From Burkholderiaceae bacterium (lineage in GTDB: Bacteria; Pseudomonadota; Gammaproteobacteria; Burkholderiales; Burkholderiaceae_B), in contig SKIZ01000106.1 in NCBI GenBank assembly GCA_007116135.1, forward strand, positions 1 to 37,789: a stretch of DNA of 37,789 nucleotides. The letters are read 5' to 3'. Positions 1-8,728 of this stretch are shown piece by piece (the first letter of the stretch is position 1; the number at the start of each line of letters is the position of its first letter). Position numbers and translations under genes: made by a program. The notes beneath the pieces were generated by a model. That model had not been told where the DNA came from. It made no database searches and saw nothing but the letters and a program-made list of their open reading frames with translations.

Positions 1-818
1 AGCGCCACACGAATGCCGTGCAACCAGTCGTGTCCAGCCGATACCGCCGCCTCGGTTTGTTGTGCCTTGGGCACCGTTTGCCAGGCTTTGGTCATTTGAT
101 CGATCAGCTTGCTGCCAATCACAACCGCATCGGCGACCTGCGCCACCCGACTAGCGCTATCGGCGTCACTGATACCGAACCCAACCCCAACCGGGATTGA
201 GACATGCTTTCTGATTCGAGTCAGTTGTTCGGCGACCTCATCGGTATTGATGTGTGCTGCGCCGGTCACGCCACGCAATGAAACGTAGTAGACGTAGCCC
301 TTGGCCAGTTGGCCCACTGCCGCTATGCGTTGATCAGTCGAGGTGGGCGCGACCAAAAAGATGGGCGCCATGTCATGCGCGACGAGTAAGGCCGCAAAAT
401 CGCCGGCTTCTTCAGGCGGATAATCGACCACCAACACGCCATCAACACCTGCTTTGGCAGCACGGCTGACGAACTCGGCTTGGCCCATGCGTTCGATCGG
501 ATTGGCGTACCCCATCAAAACAATCGGTGTCTGCTCATCGCCTTGGCGAAACTCGCGCACCATCTCAAGCACATCCTTCAAACCAATGCCCTGTGCAATG
601 GCATGTTCGGCTGCACGCTGAATAATCGGGCCATCGGCCATCGGATCAGAAAACGGCACGCCGAGTTCGATCACATCAGCGCCGGCCTTGACCAATGCAT
701 GCATCAGCGGCACGGTCGAGTCAGGCAACGGATTGCCCGCAGCGATATAAGGAATCAGTGCCGCACGCCCTTGGGCAGCCGTGTTGGCAAACGCAGTTGA
801 TATCTTATCTATGCTCAC
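1..818 (-). CDS. trpA: Tryptophan synthase alpha subunit (3' end cut by window edge)
   Basis: The alpha subunit cleaves indole-3-glycerol phosphate to indole and glyceraldehyde-3-phosphate in the cytoplasm and passes indole to TrpB. The minus-strand frame opens with a GTG at 818 (reads [14 protein letters not shown]...), has the typical early [14 protein letters not shown] stretch and, near its end, the VVIGSKLID phosphate-site segment. About 272 codons lie in the window, close to the usual 265-270, so only the last few codons and the stop are missing. It follows the trpB stop by 11 bases in the same direction, the normal trpBA order. An earlier in-frame start is not available because the only nearby alternative GTG leads straight into a stop. 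Identity is secure; the exact start is likely but has only a weak ribosome-binding site. Confidence 0.95.
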   Translation of the reverse strand, partial: MSIDKISTAFANTAAQGRAALIPYIAAGNPLPDSTVPLMHALVKAGADVIELGVPFSDPMADGPIIQRAAEHAIAQGIGLKDVLEMVREFRQGDEQTPIVLMGYANPIERMGQAEFVSRAAKAGVDGVLVVDYPPEEAGDFAALLVAHDMAPIFLVAPTSTDQRIAAVGQLAKGYVYYVSLRGVTGAAHINTDEVAEQLTRIRKHVSIPVGVGFGISDADSASRVAQVADAVVIGSKLIDQMTKAWQTVPKAQQTEAAVSAGHDWLHGIRVA

Positions 819-829
819 AGCGACTCACT

Positions 830-2029
830 CTAAAGTTGCATGCCCGCTTGGGTGGCGACCGTGTTGATATCTTTATCACCGCGCCCAGACAGATTGACCA
901 AGATGATCTGGTCTTTGGCCAATGTCGGCGCCAGTTGCGCGGCATGCGCTAACGCATGCGCGGTCTCAAGCGCAGGAATAATGCCTTCGACACGGCAGCA
1001 GTGGTGAAATGCGGCGAGGGCTTGCTCATCGGTCACGCCCACATAAGTGGCACGACCGGAATCCTTTAACCACGCGTGTTCCGGACCCACACCCGGATAG
1101 TCCAAACCCGCTGACACGGAGTGGGTCTCTTGCACCTGACCATCTTCATTTTGAATCACATAGGTTCGGTTACCGTGCAAGACACCGACCTGACCCGCTG
1201 ACAAGGACGCCGCGTGCTGGCCTGATGCAATGCCGTGGCCGGCCGCCTCAACGCCAACCAACTTCACGTTCTCGTAATCGATGTAAGGGTAGAAAATCCC
1301 CAGGGCGTTAGAGCCACCACCGACGCAAGCCAAGACGTAATCCGGTTGTTTGCCGGCATACTTTTGCATCTGCTCGATGCTTTCCTCACCAATGACGCAA
1401 TGGAAATTGCGCACCATCATCGGATACGGGTGCGGTCCGGCGACCGTACCAATGATGTAGAACGTGTCTTCCACATTGGTTACCCAGTCGCGCAGGGCTT
1501 CGTTCAGAGCGTCTTTCAGTGTCTTTGACCCTGACTCAACCGGCACCACAGTGGCACCAAGCAGTTTCATGCGGTAGACGTTGGGCGCTTGGCGCTTGAC
1601 ATCTTCACTACCCATGTAGACGATGCATTCCATGCCGTAGCGGGCACAAACGGTGGCCGTAGCCACGCCATGTTGACCTGCGCCAGTTTCGGCAATGATG
1701 CGCTTCTTGCCCATGCGACGCGCAAGCAATGCCTGACCCAGACTATTGTTGATCTTGTGAGCGCCGGTGTGGTTTAAGTCTTCGCGTTTGAACCAAATCT
1801 GGGCACCACCGAGCTCTTCGGACCAGCGCCGAGCATGATAGACCGGCGTTGGGCGACCTACAAAATGATGTAACTCGCCATGAAACTCGGCCAAAAACGC
1901 TGGATCATGCTGGTAGTGCGCATAGGCTTGGCGCAGCTGATCGAGCGCGTGCATAAGCGTTTCAGCAACAAAGACGCCACCGTAGGGCCCGAAATGCCCT
2001 GTTGCGTCTGGAAAATCGTAAGGTTTCAC
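830..2029 (-). CDS. trpB: Tryptophan synthase beta subunit
   Basis: This PLP enzyme condenses indole with serine to make tryptophan, in a complex with TrpA. From the GTG at 2029 the protein is 399 residues, the normal size, and begins [20 protein letters not shown], the usual TrpB start. Visible active-site features are the PLP lysine K92 in GAHKINN, the catalytic glutamate E114 in AETGAGQHG, the phosphate-binding GGGSNA at 237-242, and the C-terminal LSGRGDKD. The frame stays open upstream to a TTG at 2110, but those 27 extra residues are Ser/Ala-rich and unlike TrpB, and an AGGG sits just before the GTG, so the shorter form is preferred. It leads trpA in a two-gene operon here; trpF is not in the window. 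Confidence 0.96.
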   Translation of the reverse strand: MKPYDFPDATGHFGPYGGVFVAETLMHALDQLRQAYAHYQHDPAFLAEFHGELHHFVGRPTPVYHARRWSEELGGAQIWFKREDLNHTGAHKINNSLGQALLARRMGKKRIIAETGAGQHGVATATVCARYGMECIVYMGSEDVKRQAPNVYRMKLLGATVVPVESGSKTLKDALNEALRDWVTNVEDTFYIIGTVAGPHPYPMMVRNFHCVIGEESIEQMQKYAGKQPDYVLACVGGGSNALGIFYPYIDYENVKLVGVEAAGHGIASGQHAASLSAGQVGVLHGNRTYVIQNEDGQVQETHSVSAGLDYPGVGPEHAWLKDSGRATYVGVTDEQALAAFHHCCRVEGIIPALETAHALAHAAQLAPTLAKDQIILVNLSGRGDKDINTVATQAGMQL

Positions 2030-2199
2030 GAACCCTGCCCCCTGTTTTGGTCTTGCAAACGACACTGCAGCCACGCCCGAGCTGACGCTTGTCGCTTTAC
2101 TCGGTAACAACAGACGCGTAAAGCGAACGTTAAGCGAGCATTGAGACTAAAAACAAACAATACTCAGCCTTTTTATGCGAGTGCCCAAGATTGAATCTC

Positions 2200-2228
2200 A
2201 TTATACGCACGAATAATCAAGCCCAATC
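2200..2228 (-). promoter_or_regulatory. Candidate promoter for trpBA
   Basis: On the minus strand a perfect TATAAT lies at 2205-2200. The sequence 17 bases upstream (GATTGG, 2228-2223) is a poor -35, so this rests on the -10 alone. A start here would give a leader of roughly 160 nt before the trpB GTG at 2029. I saw no leader peptide or convincing attenuator in the gap 2030-2243. Confidence 0.35.
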
Positions 2229-2243
2229 GCAATGCCCCTGCTG

Positions 2244-4433
2244 CTAGCGACGCTGTGCGGCAAAGACCCCCTTGACCTCGGATAAGGCTGTGAGCGCACG
2301 CTGCAAAACGTCAGCGCCGCTGACTTCAACGGTAAAAACCATGTGCGCCAGAGAAGATTTGCTTTGCGTATTGACGCCGATGACGTTTAGGCGCAAACGA
2401 GCAAAGACCTCGGATAAATCACGCAACAGTCCGGAACGATCTTGTGCCCTGATCGAGACATCGACCGGGTAAAGCGACTCTTGCGTATCGCCCCACGACA
2501 CCTCGATCACGCGCTGCGACTCGCGCCGAGCGAGCTGCAAAAAACTCGGGCAATCCGAGCGGTGAATCGACACACCTCGCCCGCGGGTGACAAACCCGGC
2601 AATGGGGTCTGGTGGTGCGGCACGGCAACAACGCGCTAGCTGCGTCAACAGCGACCCCACGCCTTGGACCAATACGCCACTGCCCAAGGCATGGGTCGGT
2701 GCGCGCCCAGGGTGAACGATCGACTCTGGCGTCAGAGGCGCGGGCTGCGCTTGCGGCTGAAATAACGCATCGAGATGCCGCAGGCTGAAGTCCTCTTTGG
2801 CCACCGCGACGTACAGATCGTCAGCCTGCGCAAAACCGAGCTGATGCGCCAACTGCTCATGATTGACCGCGGTTTTACCTAGACGGCCCAACTCTTTATC
2901 GACCAGTGTTTGCCCCTGCGTGATGCGTTGCTGCAACTCAACGGCATTGAACCAAGCGCGAACTTTGGCGCGCGCACGCGGGCTCGCCAGGTAACCGAGC
3001 TGGGTATTGAGCCAATCACGCGATGGCCCACCGGCCTTGGTCGTGATGATCTCGACGGTCTGACCCGTCTGCAGCGGTGTTTGCAGGGGCACCATTTGGC
3101 CATTGACTCGCGCGCCTCGGCAGCGATGCCCCAGATCCGTGTGAAGGTGGTAGGCAAAGTCAACCGGCGTAGAACCACGCGGCAACTCAATGACGCGCGC
3201 CTGTGGCGACAGGACATAGATTCGCTCATCGGCCGCTTTAGACGCTTGCGCCTGGGGTGGCTCTACCTGCTTGCCGGCCTGAGTCTGCCAGGCCAGTAGT
3301 TCGCGCATCCAGACCAACTGACGATCCTGTGCGGTGCCGTCAGCTCTCTGCGAGCCACCAGACTCCTTATAGCGCCAATGGGCCGCCATGCCGTGCTCGG
3401 CAAAATCATGCATGGCTTGGGTACGGATTTGCACCTCAAATGGCAAGCCATGCTCATCAGCCACCACCGTATGCAGTGAGCGATAACCGTTGGGTTTGGG
3501 TCGCGAGATATAGTCATCAAACTCTTTGGCAATCGGCGACCAGTGCGCGTGCACAATGCCGAGCACGTTGTAGCAGGCTCGCTCATCGGCCACGATCACA
3601 CGCAAGGCACGCAAATCGTAGAGCTGGTTAAAGTCGACCTCTTTGCGCTGCATCTTGTTCCAGATGCTGTAGATATGCTTGGGTCGCCCGGAAATATCGG
3701 CCTCGATCCCAGCCTCACGCACAAGCTCTCGCAAGGCACTGACCGTCTGGGCGATGAACTGCTCGCGTTCGGCACGCTTTTGCTCAAGCTGCGTGGCGAT
3801 TTCCCGGTACTGCTGCGGGTGTTCAAACCGAAACGCCAGATCCTCCATTTCCCACTTGATTTGCCAAATACCGAGCCGATTGGCAAGCGGTGCGTACAAG
3901 TCGAGTGTCTCTTGGGCAAACTCGAGACCACAGGTAACCTTCGATCTTGCGTGCCAGCGCAACGTCTGTAGCCTTGATGCCAATCGGATAAGCACAATGC
4001 GCAAATCAGCGGCCATGGCCAGGAGCATCTTGCGCAAGTTTTCCTTCTGCGTCGCGGTGTCAGAAGCCGCCCCCGTGCCCGCTTCGCGCGTGACCTCGCC
4101 TAAGCGCAATAGCGCTCGTGTGCCTCGCACGAGCTGGCTGACCTGCGTGCCGAACTGCTTGGCAACCGGATCCGTGGCACCTCCCTCATGCGCGGGCAAC
4201 GCCAACAAGATCGCTGCCGCACGCGTGGCCACATCGGTTTGCAACGCAGCCAGAATCTCAGCAGTGGCGATGCAATGGTCCCAAAGGGGCTGACCACTCG
4301 CTAAAGCAGTAGGCTCCAAACGCTCGGCAGTCCAGTTAGCGACCTCGCACAGCAAATCGGCCTCGTCAGCGGGCAGGCCCTGCGACAGACAGGCTAATTG
4401 TTCTGGGCTCAAGCAACGGGTCTGTTCAGGCAT
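2244..4433 (-). CDS. relA: RelA, (p)ppGpp synthetase I (synthetase-only)
   Basis: It makes (p)ppGpp from ATP and GDP/GTP in response to uncharged tRNA on the ribosome. The 729-residue protein shows the long RSH layout: a degenerate hydrolase region (about 40-180), a synthetase domain (about 240-350, with GRPKHIYSIWNKM and the NGYRSLHT loop), a TGS domain (about 400-465, IYVLSPQARVIELPRGSTP), a Zn-finger-like Cys region and a C-terminal ACT domain. Where an active HD hydrolase would have His-Asp, this protein reads LLALPAHEG, so the metal site is gone. The synthetase carries E-F-D-D at 304-307, the acidic variant of monofunctional RelA rather than the RXKD of bifunctional SpoT. It is therefore RelA, not SpoT. 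It lies 30 bases after ridA in the same direction. Confidence 0.94.
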   Translation of the reverse strand: MPEQTRCLSPEQLACLSQGLPADEADLLCEVANWTAERLEPTALASGQPLWDHCIATAEILAALQTDVATRAAAILLALPAHEGGATDPVAKQFGTQVSQLVRGTRALLRLGEVTREAGTGAASDTATQKENLRKMLLAMAADLRIVLIRLASRLQTLRWHARSKVTCGLEFAQETLDLYAPLANRLGIWQIKWEMEDLAFRFEHPQQYREIATQLEQKRAEREQFIAQTVSALRELVREAGIEADISGRPKHIYSIWNKMQRKEVDFNQLYDLRALRVIVADERACYNVLGIVHAHWSPIAKEFDDYISRPKPNGYRSLHTVVADEHGLPFEVQIRTQAMHDFAEHGMAAHWRYKESGGSQRADGTAQDRQLVWMRELLAWQTQAGKQVEPPQAQASKAADERIYVLSPQARVIELPRGSTPVDFAYHLHTDLGHRCRGARVNGQMVPLQTPLQTGQTVEIITTKAGGPSRDWLNTQLGYLASPRARAKVRAWFNAVELQQRITQGQTLVDKELGRLGKTAVNHEQLAHQLGFAQADDLYVAVAKEDFSLRHLDALFQPQAQPAPLTPESIVHPGRAPTHALGSGVLVQGVGSLLTQLARCCRAAPPDPIAGFVTRGRGVSIHRSDCPSFLQLARRESQRVIEVSWGDTQESLYPVDVSIRAQDRSGLLRDLSEVFARLRLNVIGVNTQSKSSLAHMVFTVEVSGADVLQRALTALSEVKGVFAAQRR

Positions 4434-4463
4434 GAGCGTACATACCCAGGCAGTCGGTGCCGA

Positions 4464-4814
4464 CTAAACGGCCGCCATCACCACAATCTCGACCTTAAAG
4501 TTCGGATTTGCCAAGCGGGCCTCAACAGTGGCGCGCGGCGGCGCATTGCCATCGGCTACCCAAGCATCCCAGGCCTTGTTCATGCCATCAAACTCAGCCA
4601 TGTTAGCTACAAAGATTTGCGCCATCAAAATGCGGGACTTATTCGTGCCGGCTTGCTCAAGTAGGCCATCAATGATGCCAAGCACTTGCTCGGTTTGCCC
4701 CGTGATATCGAGCGAAGCATCCTCAGGTACCTGTCCGGCGAGGTAGGCCACGCCGTTGTAGACGGCCATATCGGACAGCCGTTTCTCAACATTGACACGT
4801 TGAATCGTTTGCAT
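4464..4814 (-). CDS. RidA family protein (YjgF/UK114)
   Basis: RidA-family proteins are small trimeric enzymes that hydrolyse reactive enamine/imine intermediates from PLP enzymes. The 116-residue product begins MQTIQRVNVEKRLSDMAVYN and has the family pattern of an early AGQVPED stretch and a late APPRATVEA with the conserved arginine (R94), which in RidA positions the substrate carboxylate. A strong AAGGAGGGT ribosome-binding site sits just upstream of the ATG at 4814, so the in-frame ATG at 4856, inside the end of pncB, is not preferred. The gene lies between pncB and relA in one direction, probably co-transcribed. It is not a canonical RidA throughout, so a Rid-subfamily role other than 2-aminoacrylate deamination is possible. 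Confidence 0.88.
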   Translation of the reverse strand: MQTIQRVNVEKRLSDMAVYNGVAYLAGQVPEDASLDITGQTEQVLGIIDGLLEQAGTNKSRILMAQIFVANMAEFDGMNKAWDAWVADGNAPPRATVEARLANPNFKVEIVVMAAV

Positions 4815-4852
4815 GGTGACACCCTCCTTGGTGTTTGCGATGTGGGCAAGAA

Positions 4853-6034
4853 TCAATTCTCTGGCGGCAGGTCAAACACCTGGCGCAAGTAAGCAAGGTA
4901 GGCCGGATCATCGCACATGGTCTTCTCCGGCGCATCCGACACCTTGGCGACCGGCTGATCGTTACAGCGAACCATCTTCATGACGATTTGCAGGGGTTGC
5001 AAACCAAGGTCATTGGTCAGATTGGTGCCAATGCCAAAAGACACCCGCGCGCGACCCTGGAAGCGCCGAGCAAGCTCAATGGCAAGCGGAAAGGTCAACG
5101 CATCAGAGAACACGAGCGTCTTGGTGCGCGGGTCGACCCGATTGTTCAGATAATGTCCAATGATCTTCTCACCCCAGATAAAGGGGTCACCAGAGTCATG
5201 GCGCGCGCCATCAAACAGCTTGCAAAAGTACATGTCAAAGTCGCGCAAGAATGCATCAAGACCATAGACGTCAGACAGCGCAATACCCAAATCGCCACGG
5301 TACTCTTTGGCCCAAGTCTCAAGGGCAAACACCTGCGAGTCACGCAAGCGCGGCCCCAAAGCCTGGCACGCCTGCAAGTACTCATGGCCCATGGTGCCAA
5401 TAGGCACCAAGCCATGGCGCATCGCCATATCCACATTGCTCGTACCCGCAAAGTGCTCGCCCATGGATGACTTCAAAACGGTCACGACCTCATCGTGCCA
5501 CTGGCGCGAGAATCGGCGGCGGGTGCCGTATTCAGCAACCCGAAACTTCGCTAAGTCTGGTTCGCTGCAGACCATATCGATCTTTTCACGCAAGCGCCGA
5601 CGACCTTCCTGGAGCTCAGGTGCGGGCATGGCATGGCGAAAGTAGACCTCATTGATGATGGCCAACACCGGGATTTCAAACAAAATGGTGTGCAGCCACG
5701 GGCCTTTGACCGATACCGAAATACCGCCAGGCTGATCCGGTGCCACGGTCAGTTCAATGCACTTGCGCGGCAAATGAAACAAACCCAAAAAGTCGACAAA
5801 ATCACTTTTAATAAAGCGCAGCGCGCCAATGTAATCGAGCTCTTCGGGCGTAAATCGCAGCGCGCATAACGCATCGATCTCCTCTTGAATCTCGGGCAGG
5901 TGCGCACTTAAATCCACACCCTGCGTGCGGCATTGAAACCGGTATTCCACTTGCGCGGCCGGGAAATGATGTAACACCACCTGCATCATGGAGAACTTAT
6001 ACAGGTCGGTATCTAGCAAAGAGTGGATGATCAT
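4853..6034 (-). CDS. pncB: Nicotinate phosphoribosyltransferase
   Basis: It converts nicotinate and PRPP (with ATP) to nicotinate mononucleotide, the first step of NAD salvage. The 393-residue protein starts [22 protein letters not shown], the typical NAPRTase opening, and contains [17 protein letters not shown] in the middle, the region with the regulatory phospho-histidine and the GTSN substrate loop, then [14 protein letters not shown] and [13 protein letters not shown] near the C-terminus. Length and motifs fit a full enzyme. It is the first gene of a minus-strand set with ridA and relA and is divergent from fdxA across a 175-base gap. No clear ribosome-binding site precedes the ATG. Confidence 0.96.
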   Translation of the reverse strand: MIIHSLLDTDLYKFSMMQVVLHHFPAAQVEYRFQCRTQGVDLSAHLPEIQEEIDALCALRFTPEELDYIGALRFIKSDFVDFLGLFHLPRKCIELTVAPDQPGGISVSVKGPWLHTILFEIPVLAIINEVYFRHAMPAPELQEGRRRLREKIDMVCSEPDLAKFRVAEYGTRRRFSRQWHDEVVTVLKSSMGEHFAGTSNVDMAMRHGLVPIGTMGHEYLQACQALGPRLRDSQVFALETWAKEYRGDLGIALSDVYGLDAFLRDFDMYFCKLFDGARHDSGDPFIWGEKIIGHYLNNRVDPRTKTLVFSDALTFPLAIELARRFQGRARVSFGIGTNLTNDLGLQPLQIVMKMVRCNDQPVAKVSDAPEKTMCDDPAYLAYLRQVFDLPPEN

Positions 6035-6209
6035 GAGCGGTTAGCGCGCGATAAGGGATTTGCGCTGTGCACAGTAGCACACAGCATCACAGACATCAGG
6101 GGCATCGACGTAATCTTCTGGGCATTGGCTAAAATAACACCGAGCGAGCTTTTTTTGGCTCTTGTTTTTTAATGCTGTACCAACAGCCCTTTTGAGACTG
6201 CCCGACATC

Positions 6210-6533
6210 ATGACTCACGTTGTTACCGAAAATTGTATCAAGTGCAAATACACCGACTGTGTCGACGTTTGTCCGGTTGACTGTTTTAAGGAGGGGCCGA
6301 ACTTTCTGGTCATTGACCCGGATGAATGCATTGACTGTGCGGTCTGCATCCCCGAGTGCCCGGCCAACGCCATTTTTGCCGAAGAGGACGTCCCTGAGGA
6401 CCAAGTCGGTTTCATTGCGTTAAATGCAGAGCTCACACCCGTCTTTAAAACCATCACGCGCACCAAAGGCCCCTTGCCTGAGGCCGATGACTGGAACGGC
6501 ATGCCAGACAAACTCAAGCACCTTCAACGCTAA
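6210..6533 (+). CDS. fdxA: Ferredoxin FdxA, 7Fe type
   Basis: This is a soluble electron carrier with one [3Fe-4S] and one [4Fe-4S] cluster. The 107-residue protein begins [17 protein letters not shown] and has cysteines at 9, 12, 17, 21, 25, 40, 43, 46 and 50. That spacing matches the Azotobacter FdI type shifted by one residue, with the long C-terminal tail of the FdxA family. The frame is open upstream to 6162, but those 16 residues are not ferredoxin-like. It heads a plus-strand block fdxA-fpr-rsxB-nth, and the adjacent NADP reductase is its likely redox partner. The 6035-6209 gap shared with pncB is AT-rich near fdxA and must hold both promoters, but I cannot place them firmly. Confidence 0.95.
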   Translation: MTHVVTENCIKCKYTDCVDVCPVDCFKEGPNFLVIDPDECIDCAVCIPECPANAIFAEEDVPEDQVGFIALNAELTPVFKTITRTKGPLPEADDWNGMPDKLKHLQR

Positions 6534-6554
6534 GGCCGCACGCGAGGCGATTCA

Positions 6555-7337
6555 ATGACACAGGCTCAAAACAGTGAGAAATACACTTGTGAACGCGTGC
6601 TTGAAGTCAAACCATGGCACAGCCCTGGACTGGTGTCGGTCAAGCTCACGCGCAGCCCCGGGTTTGAGTTTATTGCTGGTCAATTTGCCCGTATTGGCTT
6701 ACCGAGCACGCCCGGGGCCGATGCACCAGACCTCTGGCGTGCCTACTCGATGGTGTCGCACCCTGAGGATGACTACCTCGAGTTTCTAAGCGTCACGGTG
6801 CCCGATGGCCAGTTCAGTCCGAAGCTTGCGCAACTAAGCGCTAACGACTGTCTCTGGGTTGAGAAAGCGCCCTTTGGTTTCTTAACCCTCGAGCGCTTCA
6901 CCGCAGCCCACACCTTGTGGTTAATCTGCACCGGCACGGGTTTGTCGGCCTACCTTCCCATGTTGCGCGACACCGCGACATGGACGCAATTTAAAAAAGT
7001 CGTGTTGGTCCACGGCGTGCGCACCGAAGACGAGTTAGCCTACCGTGACTGGCTGCAAAGCTTGGCGCAGTCCAACGAGCAATTCATCTATCTGCCCGTG
7101 ACTTCACGCCAGCGCTGGCCCGGCAGCGATTTGCCGGCCAGCAGAATAACGACAGCGTATAAAAATCAGCAATTGCAACATGTTGTCGGTGAGCCTTTTG
7201 AGCCTGAAAGCGCCCGTGTGATGCTTTGTGGCAATCCGGAAATGGTCACCGAGATGCGTGCGCTGCTCGCCGAAGTGGGGTTCGCCGCGGGCCGCCGAGG
7301 CAACCCTGGCAGCCTGGCCGTTGAGAATTACTGGTGA
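6555..7337 (+). CDS. fpr: Ferredoxin--NADP+ reductase
   Basis: This FAD enzyme moves electrons between NADPH and ferredoxin/flavodoxin. The 260-residue protein has the FAD-binding RAYSMVSHP motif (RxYS), the [17 protein letters not shown] segment, the NADP-binding [15 protein letters not shown] stretch and a C-terminal VENYW. The terminal aromatic residue stacks on the flavin in this subfamily. GAGG lies 6 bases before the ATG. It follows fdxA by 21 bases and precedes rsxB by 4, so the three are very likely one transcript supplying low-potential electrons to iron-sulfur proteins. Confidence 0.95.
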   Translation: MTQAQNSEKYTCERVLEVKPWHSPGLVSVKLTRSPGFEFIAGQFARIGLPSTPGADAPDLWRAYSMVSHPEDDYLEFLSVTVPDGQFSPKLAQLSANDCLWVEKAPFGFLTLERFTAAHTLWLICTGTGLSAYLPMLRDTATWTQFKKVVLVHGVRTEDELAYRDWLQSLAQSNEQFIYLPVTSRQRWPGSDLPASRITTAYKNQQLQHVVGEPFEPESARVMLCGNPEMVTEMRALLAEVGFAAGRRGNPGSLAVENYW

Positions 7338-7341
7338 ACCT

Positions 7342-7938
7342 GTGAGCGAGCCCGCGCCCGACTTGGTCGAGCAGATCAACCAGTTGCTGCCCCAGACACA
7401 GTGCACCAAGTGCGGGTTTGACGGCTGCCTGCCCTACGCGCAAGCCATCGCCGGCGGCCAAACCGACATCAACCGCTGCCCACCGGGTGGCCCAGACGGT
7501 GTCGTGAAGTTAAGCCAGCTTCTGAACCGACCGGTCAAACCGATTGACCCGAGCTGCGGGGCGCCTGGCCCGCTTCGAGTCGCAGTCATCGAAGAGGAAC
7601 ACTGCATTGGCTGCACGCTTTGTATCGAGGCCTGCCCGGTTGATGCCATCGTTGGCGCCAATAAACGCATGCACACGGTCTTGGCAGACTGGTGCACCGG
7701 TTGTGACTTGTGTCTGCCGCCCTGCCCGGTTGACTGCATTGTGATGATCGATGCAACCGAGAATCCGCACTGGACTGATACCCGAGCCCGTCAGGCACGC
7801 CAGCGCCACGAGGCTCGCAATCACCGACGCGCCCAAGCACCGACGAGCCTGGCGCAACCCAACCCCAGTGCCAGCCAAAAGCAGGCCGCCGTCTCCCAGG
7901 CCCTTTCACGCGCGCGCGCCAGACGAGAGCTCAAATGA
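7342..7938 (+). CDS. rsxB: RsxB/RnfB-like iron-sulfur protein lacking the membrane anchor
   Basis: RnfB/RsxB is normally the iron-sulfur entry subunit of the membrane Rnf/Rsx electron-transfer complex. From the GTG at 7342 this protein has 198 residues: an N-terminal [4Fe-4S] module with C21, C24, C29 and C46 ([10 protein letters not shown]...RC), two ferredoxin-type clusters (C88/91/94/98 and C118/121/124/128), and a basic Arg/Ala/Gln-rich tail. The usual N-terminal membrane helix is absent; the protein opens [18 protein letters not shown], directly at the cluster module. Longer in-frame starts would lie inside fpr and encode an unrelated Arg/Trp-rich stretch. No other rsx/rnf gene is nearby. 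Context suggests it works in the cytoplasm with FdxA/Fpr, perhaps keeping an Fe-S protein such as Nth or SoxR reduced; that is inference. Confidence 0.88.
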   Translation: MSEPAPDLVEQINQLLPQTQCTKCGFDGCLPYAQAIAGGQTDINRCPPGGPDGVVKLSQLLNRPVKPIDPSCGAPGPLRVAVIEEEHCIGCTLCIEACPVDAIVGANKRMHTVLADWCTGCDLCLPPCPVDCIVMIDATENPHWTDTRARQARQRHEARNHRRAQAPTSLAQPNPSASQKQAAVSQALSRARARRELK

Positions 7939-8573
7939 ATCAACAAAAGCGCCAAGCCATCTTTGCCCGCTTCGAGCAAGCCAACCCCGCGCCCACGACC
8001 GAGCTTGAGTACGGCAGTCATTTTCAGCTGCTAATCGCCGTGATCCTGTCAGCCCAAGCCACCGACAAGTCGGTCAATCTCGCGACTCGGGAACTATTTA
8101 AAAAGCATGGCACGCCACAGAAGATGCTGCGCTTGGGGCTCGATGGGGTGACCAAACACATTCAATCCATTGGCCTGTATAAGACCAAAGCCAAGAACGT
8201 GATCGCCACCTGCCAGATTTTGCTCGAGCAATACGGCGGCGAAGTGCCCCGAGATCGCGAGCAGCTCCAAGCGCTGCCAGGCGTCGGTCGCAAGACTGCC
8301 AACGTGGTTTTAAACACCGCCTTTGGCGAGCCGACCATGGCCGTTGATACACACATCTTCCGTGTGGCCAACCGCACGGGCCTGGCCAAAGGCAAAACCG
8401 TACTGGCGGTAGAGAAAAACCTGCTCAAGTTCATCCCCAAGCCCTACTTGCTTAACGCCCATCACTGGCTCATTCTGCATGGGCGCTATGTCTGCGTGGC
8501 GCGCAGCCCCAAATGCAATGTCTGCGGGATCGCCGACCTTTGCGACTACAAACATAAACCCAAGCCGGCCTAG
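7935..8573 (+). CDS. nth: Endonuclease III (Fe-S DNA glycosylase/AP lyase)
   Basis: It removes oxidised pyrimidines and nicks the abasic site in base excision repair. At 212 residues it aligns residue for residue with the classical enzyme: helix-hairpin-helix [12 protein letters not shown] with the catalytic lysine K120, the catalytic aspartate D138 in AVDTHIFR, and the [4Fe-4S] cysteines C187, C194, C197 and C203. The ATG overlaps the rsxB stop by four bases (ATGA), so translation is probably coupled. Pairing an Fe-S glycosylase with ferredoxin, reductase and RsxB genes may reflect redox maintenance of its cluster. No convincing terminator follows. Confidence 0.97.
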   Translation: MNQQKRQAIFARFEQANPAPTTELEYGSHFQLLIAVILSAQATDKSVNLATRELFKKHGTPQKMLRLGLDGVTKHIQSIGLYKTKAKNVIATCQILLEQYGGEVPRDREQLQALPGVGRKTANVVLNTAFGEPTMAVDTHIFRVANRTGLAKGKTVLAVEKNLLKFIPKPYLLNAHHWLILHGRYVCVARSPKCNVCGIADLCDYKHKPKPA

Positions 8574-8597
8574 AAAAACCGCCCCAGACCGTCTTAG

Positions 8598-8666
8598 TTG
8601 ACGTGTCTTTTGGGCTTATTTGATACTAAATCGAAAAGATGAATGACTAAATTAACCATTAATTTA
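8598..8666 (+). promoter_or_regulatory. glcB control region: candidate promoter and perfect dyad
   Basis: The AT-rich gap before glcB holds a possible sigma70 promoter, TTGACG at 8598-8603 with GATACT 18 bases on (8622-8627). Downstream lies a perfect inverted repeat, TAAATTAA at 8648-8655, CCA spacer, TTAATTTA at 8659-8666. The dyad has the size and position of a repressor operator between promoter and gene. The regulator is unknown, and the arms do not resemble the TGGT-ACCA site of the FadR/GlcC family. The promoter hexamers are moderate matches only. Confidence 0.45.
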
Positions 8667-8728
8667 AGTCTAATCTTGCCTTATATTGTGTTGATCTACT
8701 ATCGACACAGCCAAAGGACATGACAGCC

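Noticed and set aside
2030-2110. N-terminal extension of TrpB from a TTG at 2110
   Set aside because: The extra residues are unlike TrpB and a GTG with an AGGG upstream gives the family start MKPYDFPD.
3679-4293. Plus-strand open frame (about 204 codons) antisense to relA
   Set aside because: Low-complexity Ser/Ala/Arg product opposite conserved RelA sequence.
4835-5470. Long plus-strand open frame (about 211 codons) antisense to pncB
   Set aside because: It is a codon-bias shadow of pncB: basic, motif-free product with no ribosome-binding site.
7228-7341. Longer start for the RsxB-like protein within fpr
   Set aside because: The extra segment is Arg/Trp-rich, not a membrane helix, and is simply the fpr coding sequence in another frame.
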